A stretch of 38,535 nucleotides of DNA from Candidatus Nomurabacteria bacterium (GCA_029288725.1 JARIGS010000026.1:1-38535); one strand, 5' to 3'. Shown: positions 28,830 to 37,507, counted from the stretch's first letter. Made by a program: numbers and translations. Notes: a model not told the origin generated them from the letters alone.

Positions 28830-30053
28830 ATGCAACTTCCCAAAATGAAAATGAACAATATCACCGTTATCGGCATCGGCCTGATCTGCTTTGCAGCCGT
28901 GCTCTTTCTGGTAGTGCGCTTTGTTAATGGCGACAAGCGCCAGGTACCGATTATTTTTTCTAAGAAGGAAATGCTTCAGAATACCTGGGATCAGTACAAG
29001 GCGGCATACCTTGAGCCGGGCACTAACCGAACGCTTGATAAGCAGCAGAACAATCTCACTACTTCTGAAGGGGAGAGTTACACGATGCTGCGCGCGGTCT
29101 GGATGGATGACAAGCCAACGTTTGATGCCAGTCTGCAGTGGACGCAGAATGTCTTGAAGCACAAGCAGGACAATCTCCATGCCTGGGTCTTTGGTGAGCA
29201 GTCAGCAGGAAAGTATGGCATCCTGACTAATAAGGGCGGGGATAATTCTGCCACTGATGCAGAAACTGATATGGCCATGAGCCTGCTTTTTGCCGCCCAT
29301 CGTTGGAATGATCCTTCATACCTTGATCAGGCCAAGGCATTGATCGGTGACATTTGGAAAAACGAAGTCGTGACGGTTCAGGGCAAGCCGATCTTGGCGG
29401 CAAACGATGTCGAGCGACTGTCACCGGACAAGATCATCTTCAATCCATCGTATTTTTCACCGTATGCATATCGCATGTTTGCGACCGTTGATTCAACTCA
29501 TAACTGGCAGGGCGTGATTGACAGTGGCTATGCAATCATCAATCAGAGCGTTACTTCACCGCTTGATGTAAAGACCAGTGCCAATATTCCGCCGGACTGG
29601 GTTCAGATCAATCGTCATACCGGCGCGGTGACGGCAGTCGGCAACGGATCGCTGACAACGAATTACAGTTATGATGCCTTGCGTGTGCCATGGCGACTGG
29701 CCCTGGATGCTCAGTGGTACGGTGACCCGCGTGACACTCAGCTGCTCAGCATGTTTAGCTTTTTCTCAACACAGTGGAAGGCCAATGGATCATTGTCCAT
29801 TCCGTATAGTCATGATGGGGCAGTGGTCGGCAATGCCACTGAGGTACCGGCAATGTATGGTGGGGTGATCGGTTATTTCATGAACGCGGGCGACCAAAAA
29901 GTTGCGAGTGACGTCTATGATCAGAAATTAGCGGTGCTCTATGATACTGATACCAATGCATGGCGAACGCCGCTCGGCTACTATGACGACAACTGGACCT
30001 GGTTCGGCATCGGCCTGTACGAGCACCTTCTTCCTAATCTCACCACCCAATAA
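28830..30053 (+). CDS. Glycoside hydrolase family 8 (BcsZ-like endoglucanase), membrane-anchored
   Basis: The 407-aa protein has one N-terminal anchor helix (about 11-31) and an outside (alpha/alpha)6-barrel-type domain. GH8 motifs are clear: TSEGESYTMLRAVWMDDK with the general acid Glu80, SATDAETDMAMSLLFAA with the likely catalytic Asp143, and YDALRVPWRLALD. GH8 enzymes hydrolyse beta-1,4-glucans and related polymers; BcsZ accompanies bacterial cellulose synthase, as here. It overlaps neither neighbour: 10 nt separate it from the upstream gene and 1 nt from the synthase. A role in trimming or releasing the polymer is inferred from this context. Confidence 0.9.
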   Translation: MQLPKMKMNNITVIGIGLICFAAVLFLVVRFVNGDKRQVPIIFSKKEMLQNTWDQYKAAYLEPGTNRTLDKQQNNLTTSEGESYTMLRAVWMDDKPTFDASLQWTQNVLKHKQDNLHAWVFGEQSAGKYGILTNKGGDNSATDAETDMAMSLLFAAHRWNDPSYLDQAKALIGDIWKNEVVTVQGKPILAANDVERLSPDKIIFNPSYFSPYAYRMFATVDSTHNWQGVIDSGYAIINQSVTSPLDVKTSANIPPDWVQINRHTGAVTAVGNGSLTTNYSYDALRVPWRLALDAQWYGDPRDTQLLSMFSFFSTQWKANGSLSIPYSHDGAVVGNATEVPAMYGGVIGYFMNAGDQKVASDVYDQKLAVLYDTDTNAWRTPLGYYDDNWTWFGIGLYEHLLPNLTTQ

Positions 30054-30054
30054 T

Positions 30055-31575
30055 ATGCCAGCCCTCAATCCGACAAAAAAAGATCAGAAGCGATTTCTTA
30101 GTTCCGTCACCCCGAAAGGACTCGTGTTGCTGAACATCGTACTGCTGTTCGCGTACTTTATACTGTTGGCATTCTTTTTCCCGACAGGCAATAGGATTCT
30201 TTTTGCGCTGCTGATCGCCGGTGAGGTCTTTCACGTCTGGCAGTTGCTGACCTTTCTCTACACTATTTGGGATACGCGGACACCCGTCCCGCAGGATGCG
30301 GCATTTCGCGCACCGGTCGATGTCTATATCACTGTAGCGGGGGAACCGGCCGAACTTGTTGAGGAGACGTTGCAGGCGGCCCAAGCCATGGACTATCCTG
30401 ACTTTACGATCTATCTACTGAATGATGGCTATGTTGCCAAGCGGGACAATTGGCAGGACATCGAGGCATTGGGAAAGCGGTACGGCGTACACGTTATCAC
30501 TCGTCAGGTCGGCGGTGGGGCAAAGGCGGGCAATATCAATCATGCCCTCGCTCAGACCGGCAGCCCGTTTGTGGCAATATTTGATGCCGATCATGTTCCT
30601 CATGCCGACTTTTTGCTGAAAACAATACCGTACTTCAGTGATCAAAAAGTAGCATTCGTTCAGTCGCCGCAGTATTACAAAAATTACGCCGTCAATGAAA
30701 TCACCCGTGGGGCATGGGAGCAGCAGGAACTCTTTTTCGGTCCGATTTGCCGTGGCAAAAACAGACTTAATGCCGCAACGATGTGCGGCACCAACATGGT
30801 CATTCGCAGGGATGCTCTACAGTCAGTCGGTGGCATGTGCGAGGAAAGCATTGCCGAGGACTTTGCTACTGGCATGTTTCTTCATCAAAAGGGCTATCGT
30901 TCAATCTATGTGGCAGAAGTCTTGGCCGAAGGATTGGCACCGGAAGATTTCCTTTCGTACTACAAGCAGCAGTTTCGCTGGGCCCGCGGCGCACTGGATG
31001 TCATATTCAAATACCATGTTCTGTTTCGTAAGGGTCTGACCTTGCCACAGCGCATTCAGTACCTTGCCTCTGCATCGTTTTATCTATCAGGACTGGTGGT
31101 GATTATGAATGCACTTATTCCATTGGTCTTTTTCTTCACCGGGGCAGTGCCTATTGTAGTGGCAACCATGCTGCTGGCCCTGATCTTCCTCCCATATATC
31201 TTTGTCACGCTTTATACCTTGCGCGGATCGTCGAATTTCTCCTACACTTTCCGCTCACTGGCATTCTCAATGAGCTCGTTCAGCATCCATCTTGCGGCAT
31301 TGTGGTCAGTGATGACCGGTACCAAGCCAGCCTTTGAGGTAACTTCAAAGACAAAACTGTCCGGCAATTTCTTGCATTTGGTATGGATTCACATTGCCTA
31401 TGTTGCGCTGGTGGCGATTGGTCTGACCGTCGCTATCTCTCGCGAGGGAGTTAGCGCTTCGATCATGGCAAATGCCGCCTGGGCGATACTGAATGGCGTG
31501 ATCTTTTTGCAGTTTATTCGGTTGGCGGCACCGGAGCGTATCGACGCTCAAAAGCCCGTTGCAGTTACCGTATGA
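30055..31575 (+). CDS. BcsA-like processive GT2 polysaccharide synthase
   Basis: The 506-aa membrane enzyme has the full processive GT2 signature: Asp89 (PVDVYI), Asp124 (LLNDG), the D-x-D at 177-179 (DADH), the E-D pair 268-269 in ESIAEDFATG, and QQFRW (305-309). Two helices precede the catalytic domain and about five follow, forming the translocation channel. There is no PilZ domain after the last helices, so direct c-di-GMP control as in BcsA is not expected. The product is probably a beta-linked glucan-like polymer, inferred from the GH8 partner. The track's start at 29941 lies inside the GH8 gene; the true ATG is 1 nt after the GH8 stop codon. Confidence 0.93.
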   Translation: MPALNPTKKDQKRFLSSVTPKGLVLLNIVLLFAYFILLAFFFPTGNRILFALLIAGEVFHVWQLLTFLYTIWDTRTPVPQDAAFRAPVDVYITVAGEPAELVEETLQAAQAMDYPDFTIYLLNDGYVAKRDNWQDIEALGKRYGVHVITRQVGGGAKAGNINHALAQTGSPFVAIFDADHVPHADFLLKTIPYFSDQKVAFVQSPQYYKNYAVNEITRGAWEQQELFFGPICRGKNRLNAATMCGTNMVIRRDALQSVGGMCEESIAEDFATGMFLHQKGYRSIYVAEVLAEGLAPEDFLSYYKQQFRWARGALDVIFKYHVLFRKGLTLPQRIQYLASASFYLSGLVVIMNALIPLVFFFTGAVPIVVATMLLALIFLPYIFVTLYTLRGSSNFSYTFRSLAFSMSSFSIHLAALWSVMTGTKPAFEVTSKTKLSGNFLHLVWIHIAYVALVAIGLTVAISREGVSASIMANAAWAILNGVIFLQFIRLAAPERIDAQKPVAVTV

Positions 31576-33056
31576 AAAACCTTCCGCCATTTTTTTACAA
31601 ATACAAGATACCGCTCGTGCTCGGCGCACTGATGCTCTTTGTCATATCATTGTCGGTGTTTATTTTTTCACGGCAAAGCCTGCGCTTGGATGAGGCCCAG
31701 AGTCTTTGGCAGACCAGTCGTTCGCCGTTGAAAATGTTCAACATTATTGCCCAGGATGTTCATGTGCCGTTTTATCACCTGATGCTGCACTTCTGGCAGG
31801 TCTTTTTGGGAAATGGGGTGGCGACTGCCCGGGCCCTGTCGATGATATTTTTCATTGCCGCCATTCCGGCAATGTATTTTCTCGGCAAGCTTGCGTACAA
31901 CAAAAATGCCGGCCTGTATGCGGCCTTGCTCCTCTCGGTCTCTCCATTCATGAACTGGTATGGCAATGAGATCCGCATGTACAGTCTTTTCACGCTTGTT
32001 GTCATTCTGCATCAGTATTGTTTCATCAAACTCTACAAGACCACTGACCCGGCTCGTCGCCGTTCATGGTGGTGGGCGTATGGCATCGTTTCGCTGTTTG
32101 GCATATTCACGCACTACTTCTTTCTTTTTTCAATTGTCAGTCAGGGACTGTTTTACTTGTTCAACAGGGATCTATTTCAGCCGGGCGACTTCAAGAAATT
32201 TCTCGGTATCATCGTGCTGTTGATGATTGCCTTCAGTCCGTGGATCTATTATGTCCTCAAGCTTGGCAGTATCAGTAACAGCTCACCGCTGCTCGAGGCT
32301 CCAACATCGGTCAACATCTTCAACACCTTCTCGCAATTCCTCTTTGGTTTTCAGATAGACTACGTCAATACCATTCTTGTGTCGTTGTGGCCGTTACTGG
32401 TATTGTTCGGATTTTTTGGATTGCAGAAAAATAAGAAACCGTCCTCTGACACGCTGTATTTCCTCACGGCTCTGATTGTGCCCATGGCATTGGCCTTCAT
32501 TGTCAGCATTGCCTTTCGTCCACTCTATCTGAGTCGCTACCTGATCCTGAGTTTGCCGCCCTTGTACATGGTCATCATCGGCTTTTTTGCCAACTTACCG
32601 CCGACCATAAAAAAAGTATTTCAGATTCTACTCGTAGTGCTGATGGCGGCAACGCTCTTCATCGAGGCATTCAGCGCATTGACTCCAGTCAAAGAAGATT
32701 ACAAGGCTGCCACTGACTACCTGATGGCCAATGCCAAGGCCGACGATGCGATCGTTGTGTCGGCACCGTTTACTATCTATCCAGTTGAATATTATTATCA
32801 TGGTTCATCCGTGCTGAGCACGCTGCCGATCTGGGATCGCGCATCATACGGACCGATACCGCCGTTTGATAGTGCAACCCTGCCACAGCAGATTGCCACC
32901 ATCAGCCAAAACCATCAGAACCTCTGGCTACTGCTCAGTTATGATCAGGGCTATCAGGAAACATTGCGCTTGTATTTCGACACCCACTATCAGCGACTGA
33001 CCGTCATGCACTTTTCACCCGGTCTCGATCTCTACGAGTACAAAATCCGTTACTAG
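31572..33056 (+). CDS. GT-C fold membrane glycosyltransferase (PMT/ArnT-like)
   Basis: The 494-aa protein has about ten to eleven membrane helices and a short C-terminal outside domain (about 390-494). The first outside loop holds LRLDEAQSLW, whose Asp-Glu is the catalytic acidic pair of GT-C enzymes. Then VPFYHLMLHFWQVFLGNGVATARALS and AGLYAALLLSVSPFMNWYGNEIRMY fit PMT_2-type proteins. Such enzymes use polyprenyl-phosphate sugars as donors, which the GT2-GtrA fusion upstream could supply. The start codon overlaps the synthase stop codon (ATGA), so the two are translationally coupled. The acceptor (polymer, protein or lipid) is unknown. Confidence 0.88.
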   Translation: MKNLPPFFYKYKIPLVLGALMLFVISLSVFIFSRQSLRLDEAQSLWQTSRSPLKMFNIIAQDVHVPFYHLMLHFWQVFLGNGVATARALSMIFFIAAIPAMYFLGKLAYNKNAGLYAALLLSVSPFMNWYGNEIRMYSLFTLVVILHQYCFIKLYKTTDPARRRSWWWAYGIVSLFGIFTHYFFLFSIVSQGLFYLFNRDLFQPGDFKKFLGIIVLLMIAFSPWIYYVLKLGSISNSSPLLEAPTSVNIFNTFSQFLFGFQIDYVNTILVSLWPLLVLFGFFGLQKNKKPSSDTLYFLTALIVPMALAFIVSIAFRPLYLSRYLILSLPPLYMVIIGFFANLPPTIKKVFQILLVVLMAATLFIEAFSALTPVKEDYKAATDYLMANAKADDAIVVSAPFTIYPVEYYYHGSSVLSTLPIWDRASYGPIPPFDSATLPQQIATISQNHQNLWLLLSYDQGYQETLRLYFDTHYQRLTVMHFSPGLDLYEYKIRY

Positions 33057-33062
33057 TAAATA

Positions 33063-33071
33063 TGGTACAAT
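33063..33071 (+). promoter_or_regulatory. Extended -10 promoter of the YHYH gene
   Basis: TGGTACAAT ends 6 nt before ATG 33078, predicting a leaderless mRNA and marking the end of the polysaccharide operon. Confidence 0.6.
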
Positions 33072-33077
33072 TTTCCC

Positions 33078-34028
33078 ATGCATTCCATCGCGTCATTTTT
33101 TATTGCTCTATGGTTGGGAACAGCGTCACTGTTCGGTGCCCATAGTGGTGCTGTTGCTGATGCTTCAACGAAGACAATATTGCCAACTGGTTCTGCGTGG
33201 CTGACAACATTGCCTCTCGGCGATAATAAGTACGTCACCGATCAGCCGAAGAAGGGGTATATCTATGTCTGTCATGTTCAAAGTGGCGGGCAGGGCGCGC
33301 GGGTCAATGGTCCATGGATTCACGGTCAGACATGGAATCCAAGTGAGAAGGTTCATGTTCAAGGATCGGTGAATTGGCCCAATGCCACCTATGTCATGAA
33401 ACTGACTGGCAGTACTCGTTCCATTTCCAGTAATGACCTGCCGACCGATCAGACTACCGGCATATTTCCGATTCAGGCAAATGACCCAGCCGCACAGTAC
33501 GATCGCAATCCCGGCAGTATCACCGCGCATCCGTATGCCTTTTCATTACCGGCATATCCTACTGCACTTGCGACACCCGGCTGTATCTATGGTGAGGTTG
33601 GTATCATGAATAATGGTGTGTTGCTGTTCGATGGCTTTGATGCATTGTATCGCGATGCTCTTGCTCATGAATTGCAGGACGCTCATGACGGGCATCCCAA
33701 TGATGAGGGATACCATAAACACGGATTCATCAGTGACATCAAACATGTTTCAGTTTCAACGGTGGTAGGATTTGCATTCGATGGCTATCCGATCACCGGT
33801 CCGTTACTTCCGAGCGGGAAGTATCTCACGACCAATGACCTCGATGTCTGTCATGGCATGACAAGCACTATCACCCTTGATGGCAAGAGCCAGCAATCCT
33901 ATCACTATGTTCTTACCCAGGACTTTCCGTATTCTGTGAGCTGCTTCCACGGCAAAAATCTTGTGACTCCTGACAAGCTCCGTGCCCAAGGCCTCGAAAC
34001 CAACTCACTTCGAAATACACAGCGATAA
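33078..34028 (+). CDS. Secreted YHYH-domain protein
   Basis: The 316-aa protein has an N-terminal signal-like helix (IASFFIALWLGTASLFGAHS) and the YHYH domain hallmarks: DEGYHKHGF, VVGFAFDGYPITGP, LDVCHGMT, SYHYVLTQDFPYSVSCFHG. The clustered His, Tyr and Cys residues suggest metal binding or a disulfide, but no activity is established for the family. The second half of the first motif is HKH rather than HYH. It is a single-gene unit between the polysaccharide operon and the sortase pair. The following 107 nt (34029-34135) hold an AT-rich promoter-like stretch but no clear terminator. Confidence 0.88.
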   Translation: MHSIASFFIALWLGTASLFGAHSGAVADASTKTILPTGSAWLTTLPLGDNKYVTDQPKKGYIYVCHVQSGGQGARVNGPWIHGQTWNPSEKVHVQGSVNWPNATYVMKLTGSTRSISSNDLPTDQTTGIFPIQANDPAAQYDRNPGSITAHPYAFSLPAYPTALATPGCIYGEVGIMNNGVLLFDGFDALYRDALAHELQDAHDGHPNDEGYHKHGFISDIKHVSVSTVVGFAFDGYPITGPLLPSGKYLTTNDLDVCHGMTSTITLDGKSQQSYHYVLTQDFPYSVSCFHGKNLVTPDKLRAQGLETNSLRNTQR

Positions 34029-34135
34029 CATAGTGTACAAAATACAGTGAAATAAAATCGTCGGCCCTGTCGTTATCAGTATATGAGGGTCGAATTTTAT
34101 TATGTAAGCGATATTATCAATAATAGCAATTTATT

Positions 34136-34669
34136 ATGAAACTACTCTCAAGTATTCTTTTTTCAGCAGTATTGATTATCGGTATTGGATTCATCGCCCC
34201 ACAGGCTCATGCTCAGGTAGCAAGTGGCTGTACTTCAACCAATGGCTTTAGTACCGCTACTGGTGCTCCTTGTAATGGTGCTACCACCATTCCGGCTGGA
34301 TGTACTAGTACAGCCGGGTTCAATAACACCACTGGCCAACCTTGTAATGGCAATACGGCAGCAGCCAATGGATATGACGGTACCACTGTTGGTGCAAATG
34401 GCTTCATCAACGGTTGTACTTCAACGGCAGGGTACAGTGCGACCACCGGCTATGCTTGTAACACGGCGATCAATGGAGTGATCTATGCCGGTCCAGGCAA
34501 TAGCGTGGTAGTTGGTCTACCAGGAACCGTAACTACAAGCACTATCACCAATCCTGGCTTACCAACGACTGGTTCGACTGATGCGGCGGCCACCATTGTG
34601 ATTTTGGCAGCGGTAGCAGCAGTGGCAATCGGCGCAATGTGGTATGCAGGACGATACCACGTAGCCTAG
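34136..34669 (+). CDS. LPxTG surface protein with Cys-containing CTST repeats (sortase substrate)
   Basis: The 177-aa protein has a signal peptide (to about residue 26, AHAQ), three repeats of GCTST-x-G-(F/Y)-x3-TG-x2-CN (residues about 31-48, 55-72 and 93-109), each with two cysteines, and a C-terminal sorting signal: LPTTG (142-146), a hydrophobic helix (150-170) and a short tail with Arg (RYHVA). It should be cut between Thr and Gly by a sortase and attached to the envelope. The sortase gene is the next one, 51 nt away. The paired cysteines may crosslink the repeats. The Thr/Ser/Gly/Asn-rich composition would suit glycosylation. No Shine-Dalgarno is present; TATTAT at 34113-34118 may be the -10. 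Confidence 0.88.
   Translation: MKLLSSILFSAVLIIGIGFIAPQAHAQVASGCTSTNGFSTATGAPCNGATTIPAGCTSTAGFNNTTGQPCNGNTAAANGYDGTTVGANGFINGCTSTAGYSATTGYACNTAINGVIYAGPGNSVVVGLPGTVTTSTITNPGLPTTGSTDAAATIVILAAVAAVAIGAMWYAGRYHVA
34226..34462 (+). repeat. Three coding repeats GCTSTxG[FY]xxxTGxxCN
   Basis: The repeats lie within the LPxTG gene. Units are conserved at protein level (GCTSTNGFS..TGAPCNG, GCTSTAGFN..TGQPCNG, GCTSTAGYS..TGYACNT) and separated by 6 and 20 residues. Nucleotide identity is partial, so the duplication is not recent. Confidence 0.75.
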
Positions 34670-34679
34670 CGTGCACAAG

Positions 34680-34720
34680 AGACGGATGGACAATAATAAA
34701 AAACAGACCATCCGTTTCTT
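34680..34720 (+). terminator. Weak terminator or attenuator between LPxTG and sortase genes
   Basis: ACGGATGG (34682-34689) pairs with CCATCCGT (34708-34715) around an 18-nt AT-rich loop, followed by TTCTT and then directly by the sortase ATG. The poor tail suggests partial termination, giving more substrate mRNA than sortase mRNA. Confidence 0.5.
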
Positions 34721-35344
34721 ATGCATACTATGCAGACACGTACAATAAAGAGTAGCAGCATAAAAAAGATGCTGGCATATGCAGTAGTCGGTATAGCCGC
34801 CGTGGTTTTTGTCATGCTATTTTCCCGTGCCGTACTTTACTCACCAACAGATGACCTAACCGTACCGGTGGCTCATGCCGCTGCTCCGGCATCAAATACA
34901 GTGGCAGTGCATCCGGTGGCGATTGCTATTCCGGCACTGCATATCAATACCAAGATTCAGGAAGTTGGTATCACGAAAAGTGGCGCGATGGCAGTACCGA
35001 CAAACTTCAGCGATGTTGGCTGGTACAAGTATGGTACGTTGCCGGGACAGCAGGGTAGTGCCGTCCTTGCCGGGCACGTTGATGACGGTCTGGCATTGCC
35101 GGGCGTATTCAGCAATCTCGACAAGCTGAAGCCGGGAGACACTATCACTATCACCATGAGTGACAAAAGTGTCCTCAATTTTGTCATGACTACCAGCACC
35201 GTCTATGACAAGAATGCAAAAACCAATGGAATTTTCAGTGACATGAGTGGCACGTACATCAAGCTCATTACCTGTACCGGCACCTGGTTGCCCTCATTTC
35301 ATACCCACGACAAGCGACTCGTCATCACGGCTGCTTTAGAGTAA
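34721..35344 (+). CDS. Sortase (class F/E-like transpeptidase)
   Basis: The 207-aa protein has an N-terminal anchor helix (about 17-40), an outside linker and a sortase beta-barrel from about residue 65 (VAIAIPALHINTKIQEVGI). Catalytic residues are His119 (LAGHVDD), Cys185 (LITCTGTW) and Arg199 (DKRLVITA). The TCTG active-site context resembles the small class E/F sortases. It lies directly after an LPTTG protein, its evident substrate. The start at 34721 has a second ATG three codons on (34730). Expression probably depends on read-through of the hairpin just upstream. Confidence 0.93.
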   Translation: MHTMQTRTIKSSSIKKMLAYAVVGIAAVVFVMLFSRAVLYSPTDDLTVPVAHAAAPASNTVAVHPVAIAIPALHINTKIQEVGITKSGAMAVPTNFSDVGWYKYGTLPGQQGSAVLAGHVDDGLALPGVFSNLDKLKPGDTITITMSDKSVLNFVMTTSTVYDKNAKTNGIFSDMSGTYIKLITCTGTWLPSFHTHDKRLVITAALE

Positions 35345-35399
35345 TTTTAGAATTCCTTTAAGTTGCTGTGCTAGGGTCTATATAAGAACACGGGTATTT

Positions 35400-35462
35400 T
35401 TGACATTGGTTAGGAATACTATAGTATTCGAAGGGGATTATTAGGTAGATATAAAAAGGAGG
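35400..35462 (+). promoter_or_regulatory. Full promoter, palindromic operator and Shine-Dalgarno of the beta-helix surface protein
   Basis: TTGACA (35400-35405), a 16-bp spacer and TAGTAT (35422-35427) form the promoter. A perfect 16-bp palindrome GAATACTATAGTATTC (35414-35429) covers the -10 and part of the spacer, a natural operator position. AAGGAGG (35456-35462) lies 6 nt before the ATG. The rest of the 124-nt gap from 35345 holds no gene. Confidence 0.75.
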
Positions 35463-35468
35463 TTTTTT

Positions 35469-37451
35469 ATGAAAGGAACACATAAAAATAAGTGGATTGC
35501 AGGTGTAGCTGCTTTCCTCGTTATGACGGCATTTACTGCTCATGCGCAAGCGGCAACAGTATTTGTTAGCACGGCACCGGCAAATGATCCGACTGCCGTT
35601 ATGGGTACTTCGGATAATCCGTTTACTTCTATTCAGGCTGCTATCGACGATAGCAACACCAACGTTGGCGACACAGTCAGTGTCGATGGAAGTAGCGGTT
35701 CTTATACTGGAAACGTTACGCTCGACAAGAGTGTCACGCTTACGACAAGCAACAATGCATCAATCAGTGGTGAAATCATTGTCACTGCTGCCAATTCAGC
35801 AGTGAATGGCTTTACGCTCAGCAACGTCAATGGAGATACTGGCATTGATGTGAAGGCAGTAGACAATGTGACTGTAAGCAATAACAATATTTCAAATGTT
35901 GGCGTACTAAGTGACACCAACAATGCCAACGGTATTTATATTGAAAATGGCGCGACCAATGTTACGGCACGTGGCAACACCATTTCAAACATTGCCTCAC
36001 ATCCAAGTGCCCACGGCATCATGGTGGGAGACAGTTCATCAAGTACAACGGCGACAGATAGCATTACGCTTTCAAACAACACTATTAGCTTTGTCTCAAG
36101 TGAGATCAAGGGTGGCTACGGTATTCTGATCAACCACGTTGCATCACATGTTTCCATTACCGGAAACATCATTAACAACATCTCATCAGGCGGATGGACC
36201 CATGCAATCAGTCTTGATTTTGATACGCCAAACGCTTCAATCTCAAACAATACCATTACGGCATTGAGTACTACTGGTACTGGTGATGTGGCAGGTATTC
36301 ACTTTGAAAACGACGCAAGTCTTGCTACTACGGTCAGCCTTTCTGGCAATACTGTAGATGGCGGAACGGTAGCCACTGATACTTCAAAAGTAGCAGTCAA
36401 TGCAGCCTGGGCAACTGGTGTCGTTGCCGGCTCATCAGTGACGGGTCCGGACGGTGCTTCATACACCTATGGCTACAATGCATTTGCAACATTGCAGGCA
36501 GCAGTAACGGCAGTCTCTACCAATGGTACGATCGTACTCGGTTCTGATCTCACCACTACGGCTCAGATCACTATCAGCAAGGGGCTGACCTTGAATGGTG
36601 GAGGATTTACCATTCATCCAAACTTTACCAAGACTGACAGCACCAATAACGCTGCCATCGGTATCCTCAATGTTACTGATGCAGTGACGATCAGTGACTT
36701 GAAGGAAGACGGTACCTCAGGTACTAACCTGCACGGTATCAATCTCTTTGAGGCTGGCAATGCGACATTCAACAATGTCAGCGTTGCGAACAACCAGCAC
36801 ACTGGTATTTCAGTCAACGGTTCTACCTTGACCGTGACCAATGTGAGTACCAGCAATGACGGCTGGGGCGGTATCGATATCGACAAGCCAGCTGATGCAA
36901 CATCAGCGACAGTGCTAACGATTAACGGCACCAGTACTCATTCAGAAACAACCGTTGATATCATCAAGGATGACAATACTCGTGATGTGACTTTGGTGGA
37001 CAGTAATCACCAATACACTTCCAAAGATGTCACCAATGCAGGAGTAACAGGCACGGCATATACGCTCGCTCCTATTGTTGTAACTCCTGTGGGTAGCGGA
37101 GGCGGCTCCGTCTCAGGTGGGGGAAGTGCCGGAGGCGGCGGTGCGGCAGTAAGTACTGCAGTGACTACGCCAGCAGCAACTACTACCACAACCACTACGA
37201 CCACGGCTCCAACAGGACAGGTCCTCGGTGCTGAAACCTTCAACTTCACTGCAGCACTTGCAAGCGGTGCTCATGGTGATGAAGTGATGCAGCTCCAGAC
37301 ACGCCTTGTTGCGGACGGATTTATTGTCAGCAAGGATGGCAAATTTGGTCCAAAGACCAAGGCTGCCCTCATGAAATGGCAGAAGGCTCATGGTTTGAAG
37401 GCTGACGGCGTTGTCGGTCCAAAGACTCGCGCGGCATTGAACGCTCAATAA
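35469..37451 (+). CDS. Secreted beta-helix surface protein with C-terminal peptidoglycan-binding domain
   Basis: The 660-aa protein has a signal peptide (to about 28, AHAQA) and then about 500 residues of right-handed parallel beta-helix (repeated VTVSNNNISNV, ITLSNNTISFV, VSITGNIINNI, ASISNNTITAL). A Gly/Ser stretch and a poly-Thr linker follow, then the motif GQVLGAETFNFT and a PG_binding_1 domain (about 600-660: GDEVMQLQTRLVADGF, DGKFGPKTKAALMKWQKAHGL, DGVVGPKTRAALN). It is probably displayed on the wall by non-covalent binding. It is the only gene in the window with a strong Shine-Dalgarno, so it is probably highly translated. The beta-helix could bind or cleave polysaccharide; no catalytic residues are evident. 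Confidence 0.9.
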   Translation: MKGTHKNKWIAGVAAFLVMTAFTAHAQAATVFVSTAPANDPTAVMGTSDNPFTSIQAAIDDSNTNVGDTVSVDGSSGSYTGNVTLDKSVTLTTSNNASISGEIIVTAANSAVNGFTLSNVNGDTGIDVKAVDNVTVSNNNISNVGVLSDTNNANGIYIENGATNVTARGNTISNIASHPSAHGIMVGDSSSSTTATDSITLSNNTISFVSSEIKGGYGILINHVASHVSITGNIINNISSGGWTHAISLDFDTPNASISNNTITALSTTGTGDVAGIHFENDASLATTVSLSGNTVDGGTVATDTSKVAVNAAWATGVVAGSSVTGPDGASYTYGYNAFATLQAAVTAVSTNGTIVLGSDLTTTAQITISKGLTLNGGGFTIHPNFTKTDSTNNAAIGILNVTDAVTISDLKEDGTSGTNLHGINLFEAGNATFNNVSVANNQHTGISVNGSTLTVTNVSTSNDGWGGIDIDKPADATSATVLTINGTSTHSETTVDIIKDDNTRDVTLVDSNHQYTSKDVTNAGVTGTAYTLAPIVVTPVGSGGGSVSGGGSAGGGGAAVSTAVTTPAATTTTTTTTTAPTGQVLGAETFNFTAALASGAHGDEVMQLQTRLVADGFIVSKDGKFGPKTKAALMKWQKAHGLKADGVVGPKTRAALNAQ

Positions 37452-37472
37452 TTCCTTCCATATAAGGAAAGA

Positions 37473-37503
37473 CAAAAGCCACTCTAGACAGAGTGGCTTT
37501 TGT
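37473..37503 (+). terminator. Intrinsic terminator of the beta-helix gene
   Basis: A 13-bp perfect stem CAAAAGCCACTCT / AGAGTGGCTTTTG with loop AGAC. A smaller hairpin TTCCTT / AAGGAA lies just before it. The CAP-gene -10 begins 5 nt later. Confidence 0.88.
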
Positions 37504-37507
37504 TATG

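Noticed and set aside
29941-30054. Upstream extension of the BcsA-like ORF in the track
   Set aside because: It lies inside the GH8 gene in another frame; the family N terminus and gene spacing point to ATG 30055.
37452-37470. Small hairpin TTCCTT / AAGGAA after the beta-helix gene as a terminator
   Set aside because: It has no T-tract and is only 6 bp; the 13-bp hairpin right after it is the terminator.
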